The notes: generated by a model not told the origin, from the letters alone. A stretch of DNA of 64,000 nt from Rubrivivax sp. (GCA_020852865.1 JADYZZ010000082.1:60977-124976); one strand, 5' to 3'. Shown: positions 39,818-49,693, counted from the stretch's first letter. Translations and numbers: made by a program.

Positions 39818-40638
39818 GGCGCCGCCCGGCGCTCGCGGCAGCGCACTACGCCGCGCTGGTCGTGATGGCGCTGGTGTGCGTGGCGCCCATCGTCGTGATG
39901 TTCGCCACCTCGCTGAAGCTGCAGACGCAGATCTTCAACACGGCGATCGAGATCTTCTTCACGCCCACGCTGGAGAACTACCGCGAGGTGCTGGGCGAAG
40001 GCAGCTTCGCGCGCTACCTGAGCAACAGCCTCGTCGTCGGCATCGTCTCCACCGCCATCACGCTGGTGCTGGGCACGATGTCCGCCTACGGGCTGGTGCG
40101 CTTCCGCTTCCGCGGCCGCACCGCCGTGGCCTACACGACGCTGCTGCTGCGCACCGTGCCGCTGGCGGTGCTGGCGGTGCCGGTGTTCATGCTGTGGAGC
40201 CGCGCCGGACTCGTCAATTCGCTCACCGGGCTGGTGCTGCTGTACGTGGCGGTGAACCTGCCGTTCACGATCTGGCTCCTGTACGGCTTCATCCTGCAGG
40301 TGCCGATCGAGCTGGAGGAGGCGGCGGCGATCGACGGCTGCGGGCCGTTGCGCGTGTTCTTGCGCGTCGTTCTGCCGCTCATCAGGCCCGGGCTGGCGGC
40401 GGCGGCGATCTTCACCTTTCGCATCGCGTGGAACGAGTTCATCCTCGCGCTCGTGCTCACCGATCGCGCCACGCGCACGCTGCCGGTGGCAGCCTCGCTG
40501 TACATCACCGACATCGGCGTGGACTGGGGCAAGATCATGGCGCTGGGCAGCCTGATCGCGATTCCGCCGCTGGTGTTCACCTTTGTCGCGGCGCGCCAGA
40601 TCATCACCGGGCTGACCGCCGGGGCGGTCAAAGGATGA
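39814..40638 (+). CDS. ABC sugar transporter permease 2 (MalG/UgpE type)
   Basis: This second permease subunit has 274 residues and six helices. The EAA loop is LEEAAAIDGCGPLRVFLRVV, followed by the MalG-type RIAWNEFILALVLTD segment. The start at 39814 is fixed by the ATGA overlap. It completes the importer; the kinase gene follows 58 bp later. Confidence 0.93.
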   Translation: MRRRPALAAAHYAALVVMALVCVAPIVVMFATSLKLQTQIFNTAIEIFFTPTLENYREVLGEGSFARYLSNSLVVGIVSTAITLVLGTMSAYGLVRFRFRGRTAVAYTTLLLRTVPLAVLAVPVFMLWSRAGLVNSLTGLVLLYVAVNLPFTIWLLYGFILQVPIELEEAAAIDGCGPLRVFLRVVLPLIRPGLAAAAIFTFRIAWNEFILALVLTDRATRTLPVAASLYITDIGVDWGKIMALGSLIAIPPLVFTFVAARQIITGLTAGAVKG

Positions 40639-40696
40639 GGTTGCAGCAACCGGCCCGCGTGCGGCGAAGCGGGCTGGCCGCAGCGGGTTGCGCACC

Positions 40697-42202
40697 ATGG
40701 ACGGACTGATCTGCGTCGACATCGGCACGACCAGCCTGCGTGCCCTGCTCTTCGACGCCCGAGGCGTGGCGCACCACGTCGCGGCGCGCGCGTGCGCGCC
40801 GGACTACTTCGAAGGCGGGCGCGTCGAGCAGGATGCGGAGCGCTGGCGCACGGCCTTGATCGCCACGCTGCGCGAGTGCGCCCAGGCCGCGGCATCGACC
40901 GCATTGACGCCGGCGGGCATCGTGCTGACATCGCAGCGCTCGTCGGTACTGCCGGTGGACGCTGCGGGCCGCCCGCTGCATCCCGCGCTGATGTGGCAGG
41001 ACACGCGCAGCGGCGAGCTTGCCGCCGCACTGGCGGCGACGCATGACGGCGCGGTCTATCGCCGCACCGGACTGCGCATCTCGCCGGTGTTTTCGGCCGT
41101 GAAGATGGCCTGGCTGCGGCGCGAGCGACCGGCCGTCTGGGCCGCCACGCACAAGCTGCTGGGCGTGCAGGACTGGGCGGTGTGGCTGCTGAGCGGCCGC
41201 TTCGCCACCGACCACACGTTCGGCAGCCGCACCAATCTGATGAACCTTGCGGGGCGCTGCTGGGACGACGAGCTGCTGTCGCTGTTCGGCGTGCCGCGCG
41301 ATCTCCTTTGCGAGCTGATCGCGCCCGGCGCCGAAGCCGGCCGCCTGCACGACGCGGCGGCCGCAGCGACCGGGCTGCGCGCCGGCCTGCCGGTGATCAG
41401 CGCCGGCGGCGATCAGCAATGCGCCGCCTTGGGCCTTGGGCTGCTGGGAGCCGACCGAGCGGTCACCAACGTCGGCACCGGCTGCTACCTGATCGGCCAC
41501 GCCCGAAGCCCGGTGTTCGACGAACACATGCGCGTGGCCTGCAACGTGTCGGCGCTGCCGGGGGCGTGGATCGTCGAGGCCAGCATCCTCACCGCCGGTG
41601 CCGTGCACCGGTGGTTCGCGCGCCTGCTCGACGAACGCAGCGACGACAACGCACTGTTCGCCCGGCTCGACGCCGAAGCTGCAGCCTCGCCGCCCGGCGC
41701 GCGCGGCGTGCGCCTGCTGCCGCATTTCCGCGGCGCCGGCACGCCGCACTGGGATCCGGCCGCACGTGGCGCCCTGCTCAACCTGAGCCTGGACCACACG
41801 CGCGGCGACATCGCGCGCGCGCTGCTCGAAGGGATCGCTGCCGAGTTGCGCGGCGGCCTCGACGCCGTGCAGGCGCTCACCGCACCGGTGCATTCGGTGT
41901 GCGCAGCCGGCGGCATGACGCGTTCGCCCCTGTTCGACCAGATCCTGGCCGACATGATGGAGCGGCCGACGCTGGCCTTCGGCGATGGCGAGGCCACCGC
42001 GCAGGGCGCCTGGGTGGCCGGCGCCGTCGCCACCGGACTGGCCGCAAGCCACGGCGAGGCCGTGCGGCGCCTCGAACAGCGCCGGCCGCCGCGCATCTTC
42101 ACGCCCGATCCGGGGCGTGCCGCGGACTGCCGGCGCCTGCGCGACGAGGCCCTTAACATCTACCGGGCGCTGGCGCTGCTGCGCGGCGGCACCGGACACT
42201 GA
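40697..42202 (+). CDS. FGGY-family carbohydrate kinase
   Basis: This kinase of 501 residues has the FGGY/ASKHA fold. The N-terminal phosphate-1 motif is CVDIGTTSLRALLFD, the catalytic Asp is in SAGGDQQCAALGLGLL and the C-terminal FGGY-type motif is in CAAGGMTRSPLFDQILADMM. Relatives include xylulokinases, L-xylulose kinase (LyxK) and gluconokinases. Beside UlaE- and UlaF-like epimerases, an L-xylulose or keto-sugar-acid kinase role is the best inference. It would replace phosphorylation by the PTS. The start at 40697 gives the family N-terminus directly. Confidence 0.88.
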   Translation: MDGLICVDIGTTSLRALLFDARGVAHHVAARACAPDYFEGGRVEQDAERWRTALIATLRECAQAAASTALTPAGIVLTSQRSSVLPVDAAGRPLHPALMWQDTRSGELAAALAATHDGAVYRRTGLRISPVFSAVKMAWLRRERPAVWAATHKLLGVQDWAVWLLSGRFATDHTFGSRTNLMNLAGRCWDDELLSLFGVPRDLLCELIAPGAEAGRLHDAAAAATGLRAGLPVISAGGDQQCAALGLGLLGADRAVTNVGTGCYLIGHARSPVFDEHMRVACNVSALPGAWIVEASILTAGAVHRWFARLLDERSDDNALFARLDAEAAASPPGARGVRLLPHFRGAGTPHWDPAARGALLNLSLDHTRGDIARALLEGIAAELRGGLDAVQALTAPVHSVCAAGGMTRSPLFDQILADMMERPTLAFGDGEATAQGAWVAGAVATGLAASHGEAVRRLEQRRPPRIFTPDPGRAADCRRLRDEALNIYRALALLRGGTGH

Positions 42203-42212
42203 GCGCCCACCG

Positions 42213-43079
42213 ATGGACGCCCCGGTGCAGGCCACGCGCCCCCAGCACTGCGCAGACGACACCGACCCGCCGATGAAGGAAAGCACAAGCCGCTCGATCG
42301 CTTCGGTGTCGAACTACCGGCACCGCAAGATCCTGGAGATGGTCTACCGTCAGAAGTCGGTGTCGGCCGAGGAGCTGGCGGCCGAATTCGGCGTCTCCAG
42401 GATCACCATCCGGCGCGACCTCGACGTGCTGGCCGAACACAAGTTCGTCGAGCGCACGCGCGGCGGAGCGCTTGCGCCGTCCGGCCTCGGCGTCGAGGAG
42501 ATCTTCGAGACCAAGGACCACAGCGCCAAGCGCGAGAAGGCGCAGATCGGACGCTTCATGGCCTCGCTGATCGAAGACCACGAGACGGTGTTCCTGAACG
42601 GCGGCTCGACCACCCTGGAGGTGATGCGCCACCTCATGGCGCGCAAGGTGCGGGTGGTGACCAACAACGCCGCCGTACTGCTGCTGGAGCCGGGCCCCGA
42701 GGTCGAATTGATCCTGCTGGGCGGCGACTACCGGCCGCAGTCGCGCTCACTGGTGGGCGGCATGGCCATCGCCGCGCTGCAGGGCCTGTACTCCGGCGTC
42801 ACCGTGCTGGGCATCAACGGCCTGAGCCTCAAGCGCGGCTGCACCACCGACGTCCACCCCGAGACCGCGGTCAACCGGGCGATGATCGAAAACAGCAGCG
42901 GGCGCGTGGCGGTCGTGGCCGACCACACCAAGATGAACCGCGTATCCAGCTTCCTCACCTGCGCACTGGCCCGCGTGGACATGCTCGTCACGGACAACGC
43001 CACGCCCGAGCCGTTCTGCGAGGAACTGCGCGGCGCCGGGCTCACGGTGCACCGTGCCGGGGAAGCGGGTGGCGCGTAG
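42213..43079 (+). CDS. DeoR-family transcriptional regulator
   Basis: This sugar-responsive repressor has 288 residues, or 268 if the Met at 42273 is used. The helix-turn-helix is RHRKILEMVYRQKSVSAEEL followed by FGVSRITIRRDLDVL. The DeoR C-terminal sensor (isomerase-like) follows, with FLNGGSTTLEVMRHL and TNNAAVLLLEPG. No Shine-Dalgarno separates the two starts. It lies just after the kinase gene on the same strand. It is the natural candidate to control the ula-like locus, as UlaR does in E. coli. Confidence 0.88.
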   Translation: MDAPVQATRPQHCADDTDPPMKESTSRSIASVSNYRHRKILEMVYRQKSVSAEELAAEFGVSRITIRRDLDVLAEHKFVERTRGGALAPSGLGVEEIFETKDHSAKREKAQIGRFMASLIEDHETVFLNGGSTTLEVMRHLMARKVRVVTNNAAVLLLEPGPEVELILLGGDYRPQSRSLVGGMAIAALQGLYSGVTVLGINGLSLKRGCTTDVHPETAVNRAMIENSSGRVAVVADHTKMNRVSSFLTCALARVDMLVTDNATPEPFCEELRGAGLTVHRAGEAGGA

Positions 43080-43246
43080 GCGGCGTGCAGGCGGCGCGGC
43101 CGCCGCGCGCAGCCACGCGCAGCCGCAGACGCGGCATGCAAGCCGCGTCAAGACCGACCGCCTTGCGCGGCCCCGTCCTGCCCCGACCGCAGCGACGCGC
43201 GCGCGAAGCGCAACCGGCGGCGCATCGGGGCGTCAGCCCCCCGCCC

Positions 43247-43945
43247 TCAACCTTGGCCGTAGTAAGCGCCCGGGCCGTGCTTGCGCAGGAAATGGCGATC
43301 CAGCAAGTGCCGCGGCATGGCGGGCAGCGCGGGCTGCAGCTGCAGACTCGCCAGCGCCATCTGGGCGACCAGCTCGAGCACTGCCGCGTTGTGCACGGCG
43401 GCTTCGGCGTCGGCGCCCCAGCTGAAGGGGCCATGGTGGGCCACCAGCGCCGCCGGCATCGCCAACGGGTCGATGCCGCGCGCGCGCAGACACTCGACGA
43501 TGGCCACGCCGGTTTCGTGCTCGTAGGCACCGCGCGTCTGCGCTTCGCTCAACGCGTCGGTGCAGGGCACCGGGCCGTGGAAGTAGTCGGCGTGCGTGGT
43601 GCCCAGCGCCGGGATGTCGCGGCAGGCCTGCGCCCAGGCGGTTGCCCACGTCGAATGCGTGTGCACGATGCCGCCGATGGCCGGGAAAGCGCGGTACAGC
43701 GCCAGGTGCGTGGCGAGATCCGAGGACGGCTTGCGGCGACCCTCGAGCACGCGGCCGTCGGGCGCCACCACCACCATGTCGTCGCGGCCCATCGCCTCGT
43801 AGGGCAAGCCGCTGGGCTTGATGACGACGGCGCCGCTGGCGGCATCGCGTGCGCTGACGTTGCCCCAGGTGAACGCCACCAGCCCGAGCCGCGGCAGCTC
43901 CAGGTTGGCCGCGAGCACGCGCTCCTTCAAGGCCGCGAAGCTCAT
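43247..43945 (-). CDS. ulaF: L-ribulose-5-phosphate 4-epimerase
   Basis: This AraD/UlaF/SgbE class II aldolase-fold epimerase has 232 residues. It converts L-ribulose 5-phosphate to D-xylulose 5-phosphate. Substrate and zinc motifs are [25 protein letters not shown], the [13 protein letters not shown] loop, and the metal histidines in [13 protein letters not shown] and [13 protein letters not shown]. The C-terminus [15 protein letters not shown] is typical. The ATG at 43945 overlaps the ulaE stop (ATGA). Confidence 0.95.
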   Translation of the reverse strand: MSFAALKERVLAANLELPRLGLVAFTWGNVSARDAASGAVVIKPSGLPYEAMGRDDMVVVAPDGRVLEGRRKPSSDLATHLALYRAFPAIGGIVHTHSTWATAWAQACRDIPALGTTHADYFHGPVPCTDALSEAQTRGAYEHETGVAIVECLRARGIDPLAMPAALVAHHGPFSWGADAEAAVHNAAVLELVAQMALASLQLQPALPAMPRHLLDRHFLRKHGPGAYYGQG

Positions 43946-44805
43946 GCCAGGCCCCCTTGGCGTGCGCGCGCCAGCACCCAGTCGCGCGCGTGACGGATCT
44001 CGCCGAGCGGATCGGCCGCCTTCTCGGTCCACATCTCCACCAGCAGCGGGCCGGCATAGCCGATCTCGCGCAGCGTGCGGAAACAGCCGACGAAGTCCAC
44101 CGCGCCCGCGCCGAAGGGCAGGTCGCGGAACTGGCCGGCGAAGCCGGGCGCCACCGGCCGGGTCTCCTTGACGTGCACACCCACGATGTGGGGCGCGCCG
44201 GCGCGCAGCTCGGCGCTCACGTCGTTGCCCCAGGCGCTGAGGTTGCCGAGGTCGGGATAGACGCCGAACCAGGGCGAGGCCAGCTCGCGCTGCAGCTGCA
44301 GATACTTGCTGATCGAGTTCATGAAGGTGGTGTCCATGATCTCCACCGCCAGCATCACCTGCGCCTGCGCCGCCAGCTCGAGCGCGCGCTGCAGGCCCTC
44401 GGTGAAGTGCTGGCGCGAGGCGGCGTGCGGCGGCTCGTAGTACACGTCGTAGCCGGCAAGCTGGATCACGCGGATGCCGGTGTCCAGCGCGAAGTCGATC
44501 GCCTTGCGCATCAGCTCATGGGCAGCGGCGCGCAAGGCCGCGTCGGCGCTGCCGAAGGGCATCTTGCGATGCCCTGACAGGCACATCGAAGGCACCGGCA
44601 TGCCGGCCTCGCGCGAGGAGCGGAACAGCGCCAGCCGCTCGGCCAGCGGCCAGTCCAGCCGCGCCAGGCGCTCGGGCGTCTCGTCCACCGACATCTCGAC
44701 GAAGTCGTAGCCGGCCTCGCGCGCGGCGGCAAAGCGCCGCGGCCAGTCGAACTCGCGCGGCAAGGCCTTCTCGTAGATGCCCAGGGGATGCTTCGTGAGG
44801 TTCAT
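43942..44805 (-). CDS. ulaE: L-ribulose/L-xylulose-5-phosphate 3-epimerase
   Basis: UlaE/SgbU-type TIM-barrel epimerase of 287 residues, converting L-xylulose 5-phosphate to L-ribulose 5-phosphate. Motifs are [10 protein letters not shown] at the N-terminus, [51 protein letters not shown] and [15 protein letters not shown]. coli UlaE is of nearly the same length. It is co-transcribed with ulaF and converges on the kinase/DeoR genes. Together the two epimerases supply D-xylulose 5-phosphate. Confidence 0.95.
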   Translation of the reverse strand: MNLTKHPLGIYEKALPREFDWPRRFAAAREAGYDFVEMSVDETPERLARLDWPLAERLALFRSSREAGMPVPSMCLSGHRKMPFGSADAALRAAAHELMRKAIDFALDTGIRVIQLAGYDVYYEPPHAASRQHFTEGLQRALELAAQAQVMLAVEIMDTTFMNSISKYLQLQRELASPWFGVYPDLGNLSAWGNDVSAELRAGAPHIVGVHVKETRPVAPGFAGQFRDLPFGAGAVDFVGCFRTLREIGYAGPLLVEMWTEKAADPLGEIRHARDWVLARARQGGLA

Positions 44806-44828
44806 GGCGGGGCCCCGTCGCAGCCGGT

Positions 44829-45860
44829 TCAGGTGACGATATAGAGCGCCGCCTCCGCCTTCTCGCGGTTGGCCGACACGATGAGATCGCGCTCGGCCTC
44901 ATGCACCACGTGCACGTTGCTCGGGCCGACCCCTTCATCGATCAACTGCGGCTGCAGCACCAGCGGCGCGCGTTGCACGGCGCGCAGCACGAACAACTGC
45001 TGGCGCCCGCGGCGGCAGCCGCCGATGAAGACCGGCTCACCGCGCAGGCGGGCGGCCACGACCACGTGGTAGAAGTCAGAAACCTCGGGATGCTCGAAGA
45101 CCAGCGCCCAGCCGCTGCCGTTGCGCTTCCAGACCCGGAAGTGCGAACCGTGGAAGGGCTCGATGGTGGCGTATTCGAGCTCGCCGTCGCCGTCGATGTC
45201 GATGGCGGCGATGTCGCTGATCGGCCAGTCCATGAACCGATGCAGCGTCCACTCGGCGCCCGGCGCGGCCGGCGGCGTTGCCTCGAAAGCGCCCTCCTCA
45301 CCCGTGACGAGGCTGCACGGGCGGCCGTCGCGCGTGAGCCGGCTGTAGCCGTGGTTCTTCGTGATGCCTTCCTTCAGCACCCGGACGGCCAGCGGCCCCG
45401 GACCCTCGTACGCGCCGACGTAGACCTTGCCGGATCGGCTCCAGTCCTCCTTGCTGTCCTTGGCGTCGGCGAGGGTGCCGCCGATGAAGTGCACACGGCC
45501 GCCGGACTCGAGCAGGTCGAAGCGGTGGATGTAGGGCAGGTGCAGCATGTCGCTGACGGCGTAGCCGCCCGCGGGCAAGGGGCGCACGTGCACGATCTTG
45601 GCGCGGTCCCACTGGAACATGCGCAGGAACAGCTGCACCGCGAGGAATTCGCCATTGGTGCCTGGCACCGGCACCATCGACATCGTGCCGCCAGGCCCCT
45701 CCCATACCGTCTGCGGCCGATCGTATGCCGGCCCCTCCCATGCGAGGCAGGGCCCTTCGCCCTCGGTGGCGAGCAGGATGCGCGTTCGCCCGTCGACGAC
45801 GATGCTGGCCGCGGCATAGCACCGGTTCATCGTCGTCAGGAAGTGCTTCTCGAAGTGCAT
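44829..45860 (-). CDS. Hypothetical FG-GAP/VCBS-like beta-propeller protein
   Basis: This protein of 343 residues has no assigned function. It has an FG-GAP-like calcium motif (IAAIDIDGDGELEYATIEPF) and repeated Trp/Gly-rich strands (SGKVYVGAYEGPGPLAVRVL; HFRVWKRNGSGWALVFEHPE), suggesting a beta propeller. No signal peptide is obvious. The Met at 45860 (MHFEKHFLTTMN) is preferred, while 45911 and 45830 are alternatives. It lies 24 bp upstream of ulaE on the same strand and so probably belongs to the sugar-acid locus, perhaps as a ligand-sensing or accessory protein. Confidence 0.65.
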   Translation of the reverse strand: MHFEKHFLTTMNRCYAAASIVVDGRTRILLATEGEGPCLAWEGPAYDRPQTVWEGPGGTMSMVPVPGTNGEFLAVQLFLRMFQWDRAKIVHVRPLPAGGYAVSDMLHLPYIHRFDLLESGGRVHFIGGTLADAKDSKEDWSRSGKVYVGAYEGPGPLAVRVLKEGITKNHGYSRLTRDGRPCSLVTGEEGAFEATPPAAPGAEWTLHRFMDWPISDIAAIDIDGDGELEYATIEPFHGSHFRVWKRNGSGWALVFEHPEVSDFYHVVVAARLRGEPVFIGGCRRGRQQLFVLRAVQRAPLVLQPQLIDEGVGPSNVHVVHEAERDLIVSANREKAEAALYIVT

Positions 45861-46359
45861 GATCGAGTCAAATGAGCAAAACGATCCATTGGATGTGCTA
45901 TTCTGAACCAATTAGATCGCGAGTGCCTTCGACATGGATCAATATCGACGCTGCGCTCGGCCCTGCGATTCGTCACGCGCGTCCATTGGCCGGCTGCGCA
46001 TCGCGCCGGGCGCTGGCGTGGATCCCGGCGCAAGCATGCCGCGCGGCCGCCGAAAGCGGCATCCCGTTGCGCACGATGGTGCCACGGACTGCGGCCCGAC
46101 GCCCGGAGGCGTCGGCAGCGGCGGCGGCAGCATGGCCAGCATGCGATGCAACGCAAGCGGACTGGCGACCGACGCGCGCAGCACCTTCGCGTCGTTGCCT
46201 GCGAGCGCCCGATTGGCCCGCCTGGCCCCGCGCCGGCGCGATTCGCCTCGTCGCATGCTCCGAGGCCCACGCTCCTAGCATGGGCCGATGCGGCGCGAGC
46301 AAGGCGAACACCGCCGACGCGGCTCACCCTCCGTCGAGGGGAATCACCGGAGACTCACC
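45861..46359. other. Divergent intergenic region, left end AT-rich
   Basis: These 499 bases separate the propeller gene from the Bug-type gene. The AT-richer stretch 45861-45925 contains ATCCA-T-TGGAT (45884-45894) and is a likely promoter/operator for the ulaEF-side operon. The rest (45930-46340) is open in several frames, but no product was recognised. A GGAGA site precedes the gene at 46360. Confidence 0.5.
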
Positions 46360-47337
46360 ATGGCTCTTACGTTCCTGCCGGCCGTCGTCGCCGGCGTTTG
46401 CGCGCTGACGCTGACCGCTCCCGCGATTGCGCAATCGGCCTATCCCAGCCAGCCGATCAAGATCGTGGTCGGCTCCGAGGCCGGCAGCGCGCCCGATGTC
46501 CTGGCGCGCACCATCGGCAAGGAGATGGAGCCGCTCGTCAAGCAGACCATCCTCGTCGAGAACCGCGCCGGAGCCGCCGGCACGGTCGGGGCCGCCGCCG
46601 TCGCGCAGGCGCAGGCCGACGGCTACACGTTGCTGATGGGCACGGTGTCCAACATCGCGCTCGCGCCCTCGTTCTATCCGATCCGATACAAGCCCAACGA
46701 GAGCTTCACGCCGATCGGCATGGTCGCTTCGGTCCCCCTTGTGCTCGTCGCTTCCACGAATCTCGGTGCGGCCGACTTGGCGCAGCTGCGCGCCAAGCTG
46801 CGCGCATCGCAGACCGAGTTCGCGTATTCGTCGCCCGGCATCGGCGGCCCGCAGCACCTGGCGGGCGTGCTGCTGGAACGGGAGCTGGCGACGAAATTGC
46901 TGCATGTCCCGTACAAGAGCGGCGGCGCGGCCCTGACCGCCGTGGCCAGCGGCGAGACGCAACTGGCCTTCGCGGGGATTCCGGCCGCAGGGCCGTTGCT
47001 GCAGACCAGGCGCCTCGTGCCGATGTTCGTCACCGCCGCGCGGCGCTCGCCGGCGTTGCCCAACGTACCCTCGGCGACCGAGGTCGGGCTGCCGTCCTTC
47101 GACGTCGACAACTGGCACGCCCTGTTCGCCCCCGCGGGGCTGCCGCCGGACATCCGTTCGACGCTCGAGAAGGCGCTGCGAAGCGCATTGCACAGCCCCG
47201 CCGTCAAGACGCAATTCGAGAAGCTCGGCGCCGAACCCCGGGCCAGCAGCGGCGCGGAACTCGCCGCACATGTCGCCGGCGAGACGCAACGCTGGGCAGC
47301 GTTGGCCAAGTCGTCGGGCGCCGGCCAGGGCAAGTGA
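46360..47337 (+). CDS. Tripartite tricarboxylate transporter-type (Bug/TctC) binding protein
   Basis: This periplasmic binding protein of the Bug family, typical of Burkholderiales, has 325 residues. A signal peptide ends at PAIAQSAYPSQPIKIVV. Conserved family parts are VENRAGAAGTVGAAAVAQA, DGYTLLMGTVSNIALAP, FAYSSPGIGGPQHLAGVLL, VPYKSGGAALTAVASGETQL and WHALFAPAGLPPDIRSTLE. No TctA or TctB membrane genes are nearby, as is usual for orphan Bug proteins. It is followed at 7 bp by a sulfatase, so the ligand may be a sulfate ester or its product. Confidence 0.92.
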   Translation: MALTFLPAVVAGVCALTLTAPAIAQSAYPSQPIKIVVGSEAGSAPDVLARTIGKEMEPLVKQTILVENRAGAAGTVGAAAVAQAQADGYTLLMGTVSNIALAPSFYPIRYKPNESFTPIGMVASVPLVLVASTNLGAADLAQLRAKLRASQTEFAYSSPGIGGPQHLAGVLLERELATKLLHVPYKSGGAALTAVASGETQLAFAGIPAAGPLLQTRRLVPMFVTAARRSPALPNVPSATEVGLPSFDVDNWHALFAPAGLPPDIRSTLEKALRSALHSPAVKTQFEKLGAEPRASSGAELAAHVAGETQRWAALAKSSGAGQGK

Positions 47338-47344
47338 GGCGCGC

Positions 47345-48799
47345 GTGACGCCGACCAACCTGCTCATCATCATGGACGACGAGCACAACAAGAAGGTGCT
47401 CGGATACAACGGCCACGCCGTCGTGCAGACGCCTCACCTCGACCGCCTTGCCGCGATGGGCACGGTCTTCGACTGCGCCTACTCCAGCTCGCCGATCTGC
47501 GTGCCGGCGCGAGCGTCGTTCGCCACCGGTCGCCACGTGCACGAAACCGGCTGCTGGGACAACGCGATCGCCTACGACGGCAAGCTGCGCGGCTGGGCCC
47601 ACGAGCTGCGCGACGCCGGGCACGACGTAGTGTCGATCGGCAAGCTGCACTACGCCAGCGAGGAGGTGGACGGGGGCTTCACGGAACAGATCATCCCGAT
47701 GCACATCGAAGCCGGTGTGGGCGATCTCTACGGACTCATCCGCGATCCGCTGCCCAGGCGCCATCAGTCGGCCGACCTCGCCCGCAGCATCGGGCCGGGC
47801 GAGAGCAGCTACACGCGCTACGACCGCGACATCACCGCCAAGACCGTGCAGTGGCTGCGCACCGAGGGCCGCGCCCGGCGCGCCAAGCCCTGGGTGCTGT
47901 TCGCCTCGTTCATCGCGCCGCACTCGCCGCTGATCGCGCCGCCCGAGTTCTTCGCGATGTATCCGCCGGAGCACATCGCGCTGTCGACGAAGATGCCGGT
48001 CGCCTACCACCCGTGGATCGAGGCGTGGAATGACTGCTACGGGTTCGACTCGTACTTCGAGTCCGATGCCCACCGACGCATCGCCGTCGCCTCGTACTAC
48101 GGCCTGTGCTCGTTCATGGACCACAACGCGGGGCAGATCCTCCACGCCCTGGAGGAATCCGGCCGGCTGCACGACACGCGCGTGATGTTCGTCTCCGATC
48201 ACGGCGACAACCTCGGCGCGCGCGCCCTGTGGGGCAAGTCCACGATGTACGAGGAGTCGGCCGGGGTACCGATGCTGATGGCCGGACCGGACCTGACCGC
48301 CGGGCGCAGGGTCAGGACACCGGTGTCGCACATCGACTGCTTCCCGACCTTCGTGCAGGCGGTGGGCGCGAGCTGCCGCGTGGAACCGCCCCTGCGCGGC
48401 CGCTCGCTCTTCCAAGTCGCCGACACGCCCTACGATCCCGAGCACTCGGTGCTCAGCGAATACCACGCCGCGGGCAGCCTGAGTGCCGCCTACATGCTGC
48501 GCCGCGGCCGCTACAAGTACATCCACTACACGGGCTTCGCACCGGAGCTGTTCGACCTCGAGAGCGATCCGGAGGAACTGCGCGATCTGGCGTCGGTCGC
48601 GGAGTACCGCAGCGTGGTCGACGGCTTCGACGCCGAGCTTCGATCGATCTGCGACCCGCTGGCCACCGATGCCCGGGCCAAGGCCGATCAGGCGAGGCTG
48701 ATCGAGCGCCACGGCGGCGCCGAGAAGATCCTGCGGCGCGGCGGCAGCAGCTATACGCCGATTCCGGGCGAGGCAGTCAAGCTCATGCAGGGGCAATGA
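47345..48799 (+). CDS. Type I (formylglycine) sulfatase
   Basis: This sulfatase family hydrolase has 484 residues. The signature CVPARASFATG contains the CxPxR motif, whose Cys is converted to formylglycine. Metal-binding parts are LLIIMDDEHNKKVLGYNGH near the N-terminus and FVSDHGDNLGARALWGKSTM. It resembles choline-sulfatase or arylsulfatase relatives, but the substrate is not certain. There is no signal peptide, so it is probably cytosolic. It starts with GTG at 47345, and its 3' end overlaps convergent arsM by 17 bp. No formylglycine-generating enzyme is in the window. Confidence 0.88.
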   Translation: MTPTNLLIIMDDEHNKKVLGYNGHAVVQTPHLDRLAAMGTVFDCAYSSSPICVPARASFATGRHVHETGCWDNAIAYDGKLRGWAHELRDAGHDVVSIGKLHYASEEVDGGFTEQIIPMHIEAGVGDLYGLIRDPLPRRHQSADLARSIGPGESSYTRYDRDITAKTVQWLRTEGRARRAKPWVLFASFIAPHSPLIAPPEFFAMYPPEHIALSTKMPVAYHPWIEAWNDCYGFDSYFESDAHRRIAVASYYGLCSFMDHNAGQILHALEESGRLHDTRVMFVSDHGDNLGARALWGKSTMYEESAGVPMLMAGPDLTAGRRVRTPVSHIDCFPTFVQAVGASCRVEPPLRGRSLFQVADTPYDPEHSVLSEYHAAGSLSAAYMLRRGRYKYIHYTGFAPELFDLESDPEELRDLASVAEYRSVVDGFDAELRSICDPLATDARAKADQARLIERHGGAEKILRRGGSSYTPIPGEAVKLMQGQ

Positions 48800-49646
48800 C
48801 CGGCGCCGCGGCGGCGCCGGCCGTCGCCGGCTTGGTGGCGCGCACGAAGGCGCTGACGAACTTGCCGTCGACCTCGGCGGCCAGGCGCTTCAGTTCCTCG
48901 CCCTGCCCGGCGAGGAAGCCGGCCGCGTCGGCCGCGCCGTAGACGCGCGTCACCTCGATGGCGGCGGACTCGAAGCCCGCCGCCGCCAGCTTGGCGAGGT
49001 ACTCGCTCTCGCCGAGCGCGCCGGCCACGCAGCCGATCCACAACTCCATGTTGCGCCGTATGGCCGCCGGCACCTCGCCGCGCACCACGATGTCGGAGAC
49101 CGCAAAGCGGCCGCCGGGCCTGAGCACGCGAAAGGCCTCGCGCAGCACGGCGTCCTTGTCGCCCGCGAGGTTGATGACGCAGTTGGAGATGACCACGTCC
49201 ACCGAGTCGGCCGGCAGCGGGATGTGCTCGATCTCGCCCTCGAGGAAGTGCACGTTCGCGAGCCCGCTCTTGCGCTTGTTCTGCTCGGCCAGTGCGAGCA
49301 TCTGGTCGGTCATGTCCAGTCCGTACGCGGTGCCGGTGGGGCCGACGCGGCGCGCCGACAGCAGCACGTCGATGCCGCCGCCCGAGCCCAGGTCGAGCAC
49401 CGTCTCGCCCGGCTTCAGCTCGGCCAGCGCAGTGGGGTTGCCGCAGCCGAGCGAGGCCGCCAGCGCGTCGGACGGCACCTCGCCCGCCTCGCCGCTGCCG
49501 TAGAGGTTGGAGGTGATGGGGTCGCATTGACCGGGTTCGGCGGCAGCGCCGCCGCAGCAGGCATTGCCGCCGCCGCGGGCCACGCGCTCGGCGGCCGCGC
49601 CGTACTTCCGCCTGACGATGTCCTTGATGTCGCTGGGTGCGTTCAT
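48783..49646 (-). CDS. arsM: Arsenite S-adenosylmethionine methyltransferase
   Basis: ArsM methylates As(III) to volatile or less retained forms. The product has 287 residues. The SAM site is LDLGSGGGIDVLLSARRVG, followed by GLDMTDQMLALAEQN. Arsenic-binding cysteines fit those of known ArsM: NACCGG near residue 30, SNCVINLAGDK and ELWIGCVAGALGE. An AGGAG site lies before the ATG at 49646. It is downstream of arsR on the same strand, 47 bp apart. Confidence 0.95.
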   Translation of the reverse strand: MNAPSDIKDIVRRKYGAAAERVARGGGNACCGGAAAEPGQCDPITSNLYGSGEAGEVPSDALAASLGCGNPTALAELKPGETVLDLGSGGGIDVLLSARRVGPTGTAYGLDMTDQMLALAEQNKRKSGLANVHFLEGEIEHIPLPADSVDVVISNCVINLAGDKDAVLREAFRVLRPGGRFAVSDIVVRGEVPAAIRRNMELWIGCVAGALGESEYLAKLAAAGFESAAIEVTRVYGAADAAGFLAGQGEELKRLAAEVDGKFVSAFVRATKPATAGAAAAPVIAPA

Positions 49647-49693
49647 GGTGAACTCCTGAAGGAAGGCAAATGTCGGGGTGCGGCGCGGCACGA

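Noticed and set aside
45939..46327. Small open frames upstream of the Bug-type gene
   Set aside because: Overlapping frames on both strands with no ribosome binding site or recognisable product.
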